Assembly: GCF_001642475.1 (NCBI RefSeq)
Contig: NW_019174029.1
Coordinates: 52,798-116,797 of the forward strand
Reading direction: 5' to 3'
DNA: 64,000 bases
From: Fonsecaea monophora
Lineage: Eukaryota; Ascomycota; Eurotiomycetes; Chaetothyriales; Herpotrichiellaceae
A model generated the notes under the pieces. It was given only the letters and a program-made list of their open reading frames with translations, had not been told where the DNA came from and made no database searches. Each line of letters begins with the position of its first letter. Within the stretch, counting starts at the first letter, position 1. Made by a program: the position numbers and the translations under genes. Positions 54,098-64,000 of the stretch are shown here, one piece after another.

Positions 54098-55835
54098 GAA
54101 CGGAAGACGGACCAAAGAGGGTCTTTACACATTGGGTGGCGGAACTCCAATTGAATACCAGGCTATTTCTTTTCAGGAGTGTATGATACGGCAGGAATTG
54201 GACATGTCTATTGGGTGACATTGCTTGGGACCTAATCATGGTTGGTTGTATCGTGTCACCGAATATTGCAAGACAAACGGAAAGACAAAAAAAGTTGTCA
54301 TTGGGGGCTTGACCTGGTTATCATGAGGGCATTGTGGAATGGGTGCCAGAGGCTGGTATTGAGCGGGTGACAGGCGACCTGTGAACAAGTGAATGACATG
54401 CACGTGTATTCAAGTACTGAGCGACACTGGAAGGCACAACAGTGAGGAGCAAGATACAAACAGTGGCTAGGAAGTGCCAGCAGGATATCTGTGAGTACGA
54501 ATAAGGCTGAATGAACATGTCACTTTTCGACCTGTCACGTCCCTGATTCTCGATTGAGTGACGTTGTTGTTGTATTATGTGACGCCCAGAGTGCCTCTTG
54601 GGTGGGTGTCTCAGGTTAGAGACAACGAAGGCACGAGATACGAGTATGGGGAGTCCAGATTTAGCCAATTGGTGGATGTGGTGGATGTTCTGCTGGTGGC
54701 AAGATGGAAAATTCTTGTGCTGAGAAATCAATCGAGGCGCACCAAATGGGTGCCAAAGGCAGGAGAAGGAGTTGATATGCATATGAGGATGCACGGTGAC
54801 GAAGGGGGGTGGGCATGAAGACATCCGATTCGAGACCTGACAATCAAGGGCCAGGCCCGTCCAGGCAGGTCAAGCAAGCCATGGCAGGGCAGATGGAATG
54901 GAGATGGAAATGGAGATCATTGTACTCGGTACCTCGTTGGTGTCGTTAATACGAGGTGCCCAGGGTGCCTCACTCTCTACTATTCTTGTAGGTACAGGCG
55001 CAGGCAGGGGCGCAGGCGGGGTATGGACAATTTCATATTATAAGGTATTCACCAGGTTGTCACTACTGTTTGGATCCTTTGATTGACCTTGTTTGCCCCC
55101 TCCATAATGCCCAGAAGAGCAAACAAACCCCTCCATGGCCCCCCTTCACCTCTACATGTAGAAGTTGGAGATATAAGGTTTAGCCAAAGGAAAAGCCAAG
55201 GGAGAGACCGTTTTGTACCGAGAGAGGGCGAGAGAAACAACCGCGACTGCGACCGCGACCATAATCGCAGACGCCAATAATCCCACCCACTCCCTCCAAC
55301 GAAATAGTACCGATACTGACACCTGCAACTCCCGCCTGCGGTCCCTGCCAATTCCTCCAGCCGCAACTTACTAAGTGACTTGAACCCATATTATCAATTC
55401 CACCACCCCCAATCCCCATTCATTTCTCAGTTCTTTACTTCACTTCAGCCAAAAGGCCATACCATAACCACCCAACCCCCCTCTCCCACGGGTTGATTCA
55501 CCATCTTCGTTCACTTGGACAAGTCCAAGTGTCGTCCATATTCATCCGAGGACAGAATCCTGACATGGCGCACCACAGTTAGCCCTAGCCGCATCCGATC
55601 CTCCTTCCCTCCCTCGTTCGTCCCTTGTCCGTCCTCCGTACCACCAAAAATCGCCCTATCCGAACCTCACCTCTTCAGAACAGCCCCCAAGTCCGCTCTT
55701 TGCTCGCCCCATTCCCTCTGTCTGAACCCAAGGACTCTCTTCCCCCTTACATTTACCTTTCTACCGACCAGAGAGCTTTCGACCCCTTTGATACACTGAT
55801 TCTGTGGATCCATTGAATTGGCACCCTGCAGCATC
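54098..55835. promoter_or_regulatory. Intergenic / long leader of the NRC-2-type kinase gene
   Basis: 1.7 kb, with a CACGTG at 54402-54407 and a strongly CT-rich stretch (about 55400-55790) that is probably promoter and 5' UTR of the kinase gene. No gene supported. Confidence 0.45.
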
Positions 55836-57903
55836 ATGGCCGCCACCACCGAGAAACGCAATTTTTCCTCCTTGTCCTTCTCGTCGAAGAAGCATCTGAA
55901 CGGCGAACCGGCCTCCGGTACTCACACTCCGACTACAACCAAGCTGAAAAACTTCTTCCGTATCAATAGTGGTGGAAGTCAGACCTCGATAGGCTCGGAT
56001 GGGTTGCCCACCCCCAAGACTGAATCCAAACCCGTCAAACAGTCTAGGTTTCTGCCCGGTTTAAATAGAAATAGATCGACTACTGTTGCTAGCGAGGGAC
56101 ATCCTCTCGACGACGCCATCGCCTCTCCAACGGCTCAGGCCAACCCCTACTTCGTCCATCAAGGCCTTCCTGCCTTGCGTCACCACAACGAGGGCAGCGT
56201 TCCGCCTTCGCCTCCAGATACACCAAAAGTTCATGTGAATGGTACAGCGGTGGAAGAGAAGGCGGTCACAGCTGGTAAGGAGGAATTGGCACGGAAGTTG
56301 AGAAGAGTGGCTTCGGCCCCAAATGCCCAAGGTCTTTTCAGTGGGAACAAGCCAACTACGGAGCGTCCGTCTACAGCGGAATTAGGAAAGGAGCCTCTGG
56401 CTGTGGTCAATGGCTCATCGCCCAGGTTGGGTATGATTCCTCAGGAGGACTCGAGCACCCATAGCCTCCCACCTAAGCCTGGCAAGATTCCGTTACCGGG
56501 ACAGATTCGACAGTCCGCCGCCTTTCGAAGGACGTACAGCTCCAATTCGATCAAAGTCCGAAATGTCGAAGTGGGCCCGCACAGTTTCGATAAGATCAAA
56601 TTGATCGGCAAGGGCGATGTTGGTAAAGTATACCTCGTGCGCGAGAAGAAATCGAACCGGCTATATGCCATGAAAGGTTAGTCCTGCCTATTCCATAGTT
56701 CCCCAAATGACACAACGCTGACTTCTTTCCAGTGCTGAGCAAGAAGGAAATGATCAAGCGTAACAAGATCAAGAGAGCACTGGCTGAGCAGGAGATTCTG
56801 GCCACGAGCAACCACCCTTTCATTGTTACCCTGTATCATTCTTTTCAGTCCGAAGATCACCTGTACCTGTGCATGGAGTATTGTAGCGGAGGCGAGTTTT
56901 TCAGAGCTTTACAAACTCGACCAAACAAATGTGTCGGTGAGGAAGATGCTCGGTTCTATGCTGCCGAAGTCACAGCCGCGCTGGAGTATCTGCACCTGAT
57001 GGGTTTTATCTACCGTGATTTGAAACCCGAAAGTAAGTGCTTTCGACCCCAATATTGCTCCCAGTGTACTGACCATCATAGACATCCTCCTTCACCAGTC
57101 AGGACACATCATGCTATCCGACTTTGATTTATCTAAGCAATCGGATTCTGGAGGTGCGCCGACCATGATTTTGGGGACTCGAAACGCCTCGAACCCCACC
57201 GGATATCCTCTGGTCGACACCAAGTCGTGCATCGCCGACTTCCGCACGAATTCCTTTGTTGGTACGGAAGAGTATATTGCTCCCGAAGTGATCAAAGGGA
57301 ATGGGCATACTAGTGCGGTTGACTGGTGGACATTGGGCATTCTGATCTATGAGATGCTGTTTGGAACAACCCCTTTCAAGGGTAAAAACCGAAACGCGAC
57401 CTTTGCAAACATTCTGAGGGACGAAGTGCCCTTCCCTGACCATTCTCACGTGACCCAAGTCAGCAAGTAAGTACTTATTGCTTATCCGAGGTTCGGGATC
57501 TTTGCTGACCTCTCTAAGCCTCTGCAAGTCGCTTATCAGAAAGCTTTTGATCAAAGACGAGGTCAAACGGCTGGGCTCTCGGGCAGGTGCTTCGGACGTC
57601 AAAAATCATCCATTCTTCCGACCTATAACTTGGGCTCTTCTCCGCCATATGAAGCCACCTATGATTCCTCACCAAGGCAAGGCTCTTGACACGGTGAACT
57701 TCAGAACGGTCAAGGATAGCGGCAGTGTCGACATCGGAGGCCCGGCAAGCCGACTGAAGGGGGTCCCATTGGATTCGGCTTTGGCGACACCTGGAGGAGA
57801 GATTGCGGATCCATTCCTGGAATTCAACAGTGTGACACTGCATCACGACGACGAAGACGCGATCGTGATGCAAGACAGTGCAACCACGCAAATTGGGCGG
57901 TGA
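55836..57903 (+). CDS. nrc-2: AGC-family protein kinase, NRC-2 / Fpk1-Kin82 type
   Basis: Ser/Thr kinase related to N. crassa NRC-2 and yeast Fpk1/Kin82, which activate plasma-membrane lipid flippases and influence polar growth. Exons 55836-56676, 56733-57032, 57082-57466, 57519-57903; introns 56, 49 and 52 bp; 636 residues. N-terminal about 250 residues are disordered and Ser-rich. Kinase domain: glycine loop IGKGDVGKVY, catalytic Lys in YAMKVLSK, HRD-equivalent YRDLKPENILL, Mg site DFD (DFDLSKQ; DFD rather than DFG is usual in this subfamily), a long activation-segment insert with a Cys-containing stretch, FVGTEEYIAPEV, and VDWWTLGILIYEM. The C-terminal HPFFRPITWALLRHMKPPMIP is the family's AGC tail start. 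ATG 55836 follows a CT-rich leader. Confidence 0.93.
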
Positions 57904-59022
57904 CGGTGATGGACTTTTTTTTGTTTCTCTCACTCATTGAAGAAAGCTTGTTTGCCCGTTTCATGGTGGTCAGTTACTGGTGGTGCATGGGCGTTAGGGG
58001 GGCGTACGGAAAGGATAAAACATGTCATGAGACACGAAGGTCAAGCGGCTTACTCGTCCCTTTTGATGATGATGAAAGCACGCTGTGAATTCTGGGGTCT
58101 CCAAGCATATGCGGCGTTTGAGATATTTCCAAAACTGCGCATGTACAGATATACAGCGGACTACTGGAGACTAGGGAGGGGAGATTGGCCAGCCGCTCGC
58201 TCGTTGTCTCTGTTGTCTCTCTATACTATGGATTGAGCTTGTGGAAACATTTTCCATGTGTCTCTCTGTACGGTTAATTCTTGACCGAGATGTTCGTGAC
58301 CAGATCCGTGAGGGCGCATGATCTACCTATACGAGGTACTTTTGGGGGCAAAGGGAGAGCCTCCTGACTATACAACGGGATGCCAGAATCGCCACAGCTG
58401 GGGCTTCAACGTCATAGTGTCGACACCTAACCGCGCTTAAAGCATCGGGCTGCGTGGGCGGTCAAACGGCCAGGGGAGAGCGGTCTGGGTCAACCAATCA
58501 GGCCAGGTGTCGCCAAAGCAACTGCGGAGGCCAATGAATTTTTGGAGCTGTAACACGCCTCCATCACCATTCTTTTCACTCACTCATCAATCAGCACCGT
58601 CGCACAATACTTTTCCTCACCCGTACTCCCCCGTCAGTCACAAACAGGCCCAAATCCTTCTCTCCGCGGTCGAAGCGGCAAGCGGCAAGCGGTAAGCGGC
58701 GACACAAAGATCCCGGGGACACATTTTCACTCAAATTTTACGAGTACCCTCACCTGCCCCTCCACATGTTACACAGTGCATCTTCGTCCTCCCTTGCTCT
58801 CATCCAAGGAGCATGGCCAAGTGCTCACGGTTCCATCCCTTCATTCCTGTCCTCCGCGTACGAATCAGAATGAACGTCAGACTGTAGCCGCTCTGTCCAG
58901 GGCTTTCAGTAGCTCCTATGGTTCCTCCCTTCTAACTTTTCCTACCCCTGTCCCTCACGCCGAGGCGAGTCTGCAATTCTAGACCTCATTGAAAGATTGA
59001 GTCGGGAAAGGTCCTGAACGCC
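57904..59022. promoter_or_regulatory. Intergenic / GDE1 promoter
   Basis: 1.1 kb between two plus-strand genes. I saw no CACGTG Pho4/NUC-1-type box here. TACCTA-like motif near 58324. CT-rich near 58560-58640. No gene supported. Confidence 0.45.
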
Positions 59023-62000
59023 ATGAAGTTTGGTCGGAATCTTCCCCGAAACCAAGTCCCGGAATGGGCGTCATCCTACATAAACTACAAGGCCCTGAAG
59101 AAGCTCATCAAGGCTGCTGCGGCGGCGGGAGGAGAGAAGCAAGATGGAGATATTCCCGATCTGGCTGGTAGGATTGGGTTGACATGAAAACCAACCGTCG
59201 TGACACTCATATTGTATTCTAGGATTCTTCTATACCTTGGACCGGAATCTCGAGGACGTGGACTACTTCTACAATAAAAAGTTCCAGGACTTTTCACGAC
59301 GTCTGAAACTTCTTGAAGATAGATATGGAATCTCGCCTCAGGCTGCAACCCAGCTCGACGCAGATGAACGTGAAGACCTCCTTGCGGCGCTTCTGGAACT
59401 CCGGGGCGACCTGAGAAAGCTACAATGGTATGGAGAAGTCAACAGGAGGGGCTTTATCAAAATCACAAAGAAGTTGGACAAAAGAATACCCGCGGCCCAT
59501 GCGCAAAAGAAATACCTCGAGCTGAAGGTGGATCCGTCGGCCTTTGCGACAAATACCCAGCTCTTTACATCGTTGAACAAAATCAATGACTGGATCTCCG
59601 TCTTGAGTGAGGTGGCAGCCGCCACTCCAAACACCGCCGACGACGTTGCTTCTATCTCCTCAGGGTCATTGAAACGGACAACATCTCGGCCTTCTTTAAA
59701 CATATCTGTGGAGCAGTTGGCCAAAATCGAGATCAAGATCCGTCAAGACGATGCGCAAAGCCTAAAAGAATGGATCATGGGTATAACGAAACCGGGAGCC
59801 GAAAACACAGACGCGGCGGTGCAATCACTACTGAATAATCTCCTTCAGAGGGCAATCTCTTCTCGGAGTCGGGCTTGTGCGGCGTGCCTGCTGCGCGAAC
59901 TTGTCTTTCTGGATGCTCAAGACGATATTAATCGCCGCAATTGCATCCATCGTCTTATAGTCTCGGTAGGCCGCAAGCAGTCGCACGCAAGCCAGGAGCC
60001 CGCGACCGATCCCCAAGCCGATGCTGAAGCCGACCTCCACAACTTTATCACTCCCGCGACGCATCCGTCCCTTGCCTTGAAGCGCTCGATTTTACAGGAA
60101 GATCAGCGGGTGCAAAATGTGACGCGTGAAGACGAGGCTGTTGTGTTCCTCCAATTCCTGCTTGATCACCTCAAAGCATCACAACGGCCAGCTCTATTAG
60201 CGAGAGATAGCGCCGGGAGAACGCCTATACATTTTGCGGCAGAGTATGGCATTAGGGTCATGTGTGAGATCATCATTGAGCATCTCAAGGCGTGGAAATT
60301 GTTCGACGTCACGGAAGGCATTGACGGTCCCAAATGGCAGGACGATGACGGATGGGCACCCTTGCATCTCAGCGCTATTGGCGGTCATCCACTGACAACC
60401 AAAGCTTTACTCGATGCCGAGAAGAGCATGACCCCCTCTATCAAGCGAAGATCAGCCAAGTCATCAGTTGTTCTGGCTTTGGCTACCAAAGCAAATTTCA
60501 TCGAAATCGTCCGACTTCTTATACAAGCAGGCGTCGACATCAATTACCAGGATGAGCAAGGCGATACGGCGCTCCACGTGGCTGCTAGATTCGGCCATGT
60601 AGAATGCGCCAGGCTGCTACTCGAGGGCACCGATGAGCAAAAAGCCAACATCGAACTGGCTGAGAAGACTTACGGATGGACGCCATTATTCATTGCTTGT
60701 GTCGACGGCCATCCTCCAGTTGTGGAGCTGCTCATTGATCATGGAGCTGATCTAGAGCGCTTGGATTCGTCAGGCTGGAATGCAAAAGAGCATGCGGCTT
60801 TGAGAGGGCATGTCGACATAGCACAGAGGCTCGACCGCGTCATGCATGAAGCGGACACCGAAGCGGACGTCTCCCTCGCTTCGACGTCTCCTCCACTGTT
60901 GTCATCGCTGAATGAACGGAACTCCAATGGTCTGGGATCAAATGGGCAAACAATCAAGACAACTGAGGCTGTCAAGACCTTTGGTCATCGATATTTGACC
61001 GACAAGAGCATGATCTTGGTCAGCCTTGGGACTATGGACACTCGCAAAAGTATCCGTGCGGTTAACCTTGACCGAATCCCCCTGTCAAGTGCTCACTCTA
61101 CACAGCTCGACACAGCTCTTTCCATTGTCGTCTCGGCCAAAGCCGCTGAGGGTGAACCCGAAGTCATTGACCTCCCAGTCCAAGACAACATTTCGACAGA
61201 ACCAATTGTCTTCCACGCAGCCGACCCATCCAAGGTCAAGTTGTACTTTGATCTGATCCCGACTTATGCTGGTTCTCAAGACCGCGTGGTCGGACGTGGT
61301 GTTGCCTTGCTTTCAAGCATCAAGTCGAGTGTTGGAACCAAAAAGATGTCACTACAAGGCGATGTAACGGTTCCGATTGTTGCGGCAAGCGATCTGGAGG
61401 TTATTGGCTCTGTTACATTCAACTTTCTCGTCATCACACCCTTCAAACACCCTAATATGTCAGTAACAGAAAATCAAACGTACTGGAGGAGTATGGCATC
61501 GACCATGGTCATAGGCCATCGTGGACTGGGCAAGAATTTTGCCGCCGGCAGAAGATCTCTTCAGCTGGGCGAGAACACCATTCAATCCTTCATCGCGGCG
61601 GCCAGTCTGGGTGCTTCGTACGTCGAGTTTGATGTGCAGCTCACAAAAGACCACGTGCCTGTCATTTATCACGATTTCCTCGTCAGTGAAACGGGTATCG
61701 ATGCTCCCGTGCATACCCTTACACTCGAGCAATTCCTCCACGTCAACGACATGCGAACACCCCGTCATTCGAGACCAGCTTCACCTGTACCCTTTGAAAA
61801 GCCGAAAACAGCCAGTCTGAAGAGCGTCGAGCGAGACATAAGAACAAGCAGACTAAGATCCATGTCTGTGAGCGGGGCTACCAGCAACGAGTCTCTTGAG
61901 ATGGATGAGCGGATGAAACACACGCGCGACTTCAAGAAGAAAGGATTCAAGGGCAACACTCGAGGCAACCATATCCAAGCGCCCTTTGCCACTCTCGAGG

Positions 62001-62812
62001 AGATGTTCAAGAAGATTCCACAAGAAGTAGGCTTCAACATTGAGATGAAGTACCCCATGCTATACGAAAGCGAGGACGAGGAGATGGACACGTATGCCGT
62101 GGAATTGAACTCATTTGTGGACACGGTGCTTGCCAAAGTGTATGAATTGGGCAAGGGAAGGAACATCATTTTCTCGAGCTTCAACCCCGACATCTGTCTT
62201 CTGCTGTCCTTCAAGCAGCCCAGCATTCCAGTGCTGTTCCTGACCGACTCTGGCACGAGTCCTGCGGGCGACATCCGCGCCACTTCACTGCAAGAAGCGA
62301 TTCGCTTCGCCAGCCGTTGGAATCTACTTGGAGTGGTCAGTGCGGCGGAACCTTTCGTCGCGGCGCCTAGGCTGGTCAAGGTTGTCAAGGAAAGTGGACT
62401 TGTATGCGTGAGTTATGGGACACTGAACAACGACAGTGCGATGGTGAGGAAGCAAGTGAAGCAGGGGATCGATGCGGTTATTGTGGACAACGTGCTCGCC
62501 ATCAGGAGAGGTCTAACCGAGGATGTCGCCAAGGTTAGCGGTTCAAGCACTCCTAGTTCTGGCGTCAAGGCTACAGGAGGGCCATCATCTTCATTCTTCA
62601 ACCCTGAGGACAATCTCGACTCGATCCAAACGAGAAGTTCAAAATTCAGACAAAATGAGAACGGTGCTGGTGACCTGAAGAAGCTGCTAGGCGGAGTGGA
62701 GAGTCTCCAGACTCATGACGCTGTGGAGGCGGTAAAGGATGATTCAAAGCCAACGGTTGTTTCCGGGACCGACGGTGACGTGAACGGTGTCAATGGACAG
62801 AAGACAACATGA
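59023..62812 (+). CDS. GDE1: SPX-ankyrin-GDPD glycerophosphocholine phosphodiesterase
   Basis: Hydrolyses glycerophosphocholine to glycerol-3-phosphate and choline; the SPX domain senses inositol pyrophosphates, linking it to phosphate status. Exon 1 59023-59167, intron 59168-59222 (55 bp), exon 2 59223-62812; 1244 residues, close to yeast Gde1. SPX begins MKFGRNLPRNQVPEWASSYI with the Lys cluster YKALKKLIK; ankyrin repeats at about 375-585 (GRTPIHFAAEYG, DGWAPLHLSAIGGH, GDTALHVAARFGH); GDPD from about 805: IGHRGLGKN, GENTIQSF, YVEFDVQLTKD, VIYHDF and IEMKYP. The catalytic His/Arg, Glu/Asp and second His positions are kept, which favours an active Gde1 over the regulatory paralogue PHO81/NUC-2, where the GDPD is degenerate. 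A basic, Ser-rich insert (about 900-960) interrupts the GDPD domain. Confidence 0.92.
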
Positions 62813-63463
62813 GACGATGAGGCGAGGGTACGTAACCCCCGAAGACACGGGTGCGTTGTTTGAAACGGCAAAGTCCAGGTATAGACTGGGAAACGGACAA
62901 GGGCATTACAAATTGCAACTTCCAGATCTTGCGGAGGGATCGAGAGACATGGGCGTCAAGGGAACATGGGAACCACAGATTTGCTTCAAATCGAATACTC
63001 AAGAAGCTGCAAGAATTTCAGGGTTGGCTAGGCTAGGCTGAGCTGGGCTGGGCTGGGCAGGGCAGGGGACATCGGAGCACGGGAGCTATACAGGCAACGC
63101 GCGAGTTGCGAGAGAGAAAAAACTTTGCTATTGCCAGGTGGGCGACGGGTCTTCTGGTCTTTGGTTCTTGCTACATACAGACATACATCTACATATGAAG
63201 GATGGCAGAAAACAATGCATACCGACCCGATTTTCATGTCTGACCTGACTTGACTGGACCTGACGGTGTCAGTTGTTGCTCGTCATGATGAGTGAGTGAG
63301 TGTGTGTACATGCCCATCAAGGCAGACCCGTTCACTACTTTGCTTTGCCAAAATACTTTGTCATAACTTAGGTACCTATCATAGGCATGTAGGTATCATT
63401 TTTCTCAAATCCGTACGTGCTTACATGCCTTTACATGCCTACCATGCCGACAGCCTGACAGCC
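62813..63463. other. Convergent intergenic region GDE1 / PRMT5-like
   Basis: 3' flanks; GGCTG/GGGCA repeats at about 63027-63066 and TACCTA/TAGGTA motifs near 63370-63395. No gene seen. Confidence 0.5.
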
Positions 63464-63874
63464 TTACATCAAACACGCCTCCTTCTCCGACGAATGCAGC
63501 TCGCTCCCACCGATTCGCATTCTGCGTCCACGTCCGCGCCCTTGTCCTCGTACAGCAGCGCCGCCAATGCGATGTGCTGAGTTTGCTGCTGCCGTCGCCA
63601 CCGGCGGCGGTGGGACACTTTCCCTCTTCGCCTTGTCCTTATCTCCACTGCTGCTGTCTTCTGAGTTCTTCCTCTTCTCTGCTGAATGCGTTGCCGCCGG
63701 CGTGGTTCCAGAGTGGGATGGCGTCTGAGACACAGGTACAGGGGTAGACGCAGGACCGGGAGAGGGAATGTAGACGTAGACGTCGACGAGCCACTCGTAC
63801 CAGACTTTGCGGTCGTCGGTTTTGCGCCACATTGTCAGGGTGAGTTCGGATTGGTCGGGGAGGAAGAGGGGTGT
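63464..63874 (-). CDS. C-terminal exon of PRMT5-like (Skb1/Hsl7) arginine methyltransferase, partial
   Basis: Last exon of a gene running off the right edge. It starts after a CAG acceptor at 63875-63877, with a CTAAC branch about 35 nt upstream (ACTAACC near 63910). The exon encodes TPLFLPDQSELTLTMWRK then TDDRKVWYEWLVDVYVY; the W-R-x-x-D-x-x-K-VWYEW pattern is the final strand of the PRMT5 beta-barrel. It continues as a fungal-specific disordered, Ser/Pro-rich and Arg/Gly-rich (RGQGRGRGRRMRIGG) tail ending SSEKEACLM. Catalytic residues lie outside the window, so this rests on the C-terminal motif alone. Confidence 0.6.
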   Translation of the reverse strand, partial: TPLFLPDQSELTLTMWRKTDDRKVWYEWLVDVYVYIPSPGPASTPVPVSQTPSHSGTTPAATHSAEKRKNSEDSSSGDKDKAKRESVPPPPVATAAANSAHRIGGAAVRGQGRGRGRRMRIGGSELHSSEKEACLM

Positions 63875-64000
63875 CTGTCGAGTTCATTCCGCGGTGGGGA
63901 ACGAGTGGTTAGTATCTCTTCTTTTACAACGGGAAAGAGACAGGAAAAGGAGAATGACAAGAAGAGGGAAAAAGAGGATAGAAAAGAGAGGGGGGGGGAG
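63875..64000. other. Intron of PRMT5-like gene (right edge)
   Basis: Presumed intron 5' of the last exon (minus strand), with branch-site-like ACTAAC near 63910-63916. The donor could not be identified with confidence; the right edge is purine-rich. Confidence 0.4.

Overview
The window is nuclear DNA of a filamentous ascomycete (Pezizomycotina). The genes carry short GT-AG introns of about 49-211 bp with CTAAC/CTGAC-type branch sites. Families typical of such fungi are present: a PTH11/rhodopsin-type membrane protein, an AA11-like polysaccharide monooxygenase, an NRC-2-type kinase, a UVE1 endonuclease and a Cya5-like PPR protein. I cannot fix the class or order from sequence alone. I found no bacterial-style operons, CRISPR arrays, intact transposons or tRNA genes. 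Exon boundaries below were derived by eye from splice signals, reading frame and family conservation.

Layout, left to right: 5' part of a zinc alcohol dehydrogenase (-, 1-311); UVE1 UV-damage endonuclease (-); F-box protein (+); secreted AA11-like LPMO with a Thr-rich linker and a two-unit chitin-binding tail (+); Cys-rich membrane protein with a cytoplasmic SH3 domain (-); a 3.3 kb non-coding stretch; a 1234-residue protein with two PAM2-like motifs at its N-terminus (-); an 8-cysteine small secreted protein (-); a seven-helix rhodopsin-domain protein (+); ATP synthase subunit f (+); a 1292-residue disordered conserved protein (+); a calmodulin-like protein (-); pyridoxamine phosphate oxidase (+); a giant PPR protein (-); a 3.3 kb gene-poor stretch; Rab6/YPT6 (-); mitoribosomal RSM19 (+); TAF10 (-, apparent frameshift); TBF1-like telobox protein (-); a membrane-anchored histidine-phosphatase-like protein lacking the catalytic His (+); a protein with an eIF4E-binding motif plus a PAM2-like motif (+); NRC-2/Fpk1-type AGC kinase (+); GDE1-type SPX-ankyrin-GDPD protein (+); and the C-terminus of a PRMT5-like methyltransferase (-, runs off the window).

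Most of this is ordinary housekeeping: DNA repair, mitochondrial energy and translation, transcription, vesicle traffic, vitamin B6 and phosphate/phospholipid metabolism. The most unusual content is two uncharacterised proteins with predicted links to poly(A)-binding protein. One of them also carries a canonical YxxxxL-phi eIF4E-binding motif on a separate short first exon, making it a candidate translational regulator that bridges cap and tail. Other points of interest are the pseudo-phosphatase with an intron whose length hides it from ORF finding, the 8-Cys secreted protein visible only after splicing, a calmodulin-like gene whose first coding exon may be only ATG, and a dispersed TACCTA/TAGGTA intergenic motif.
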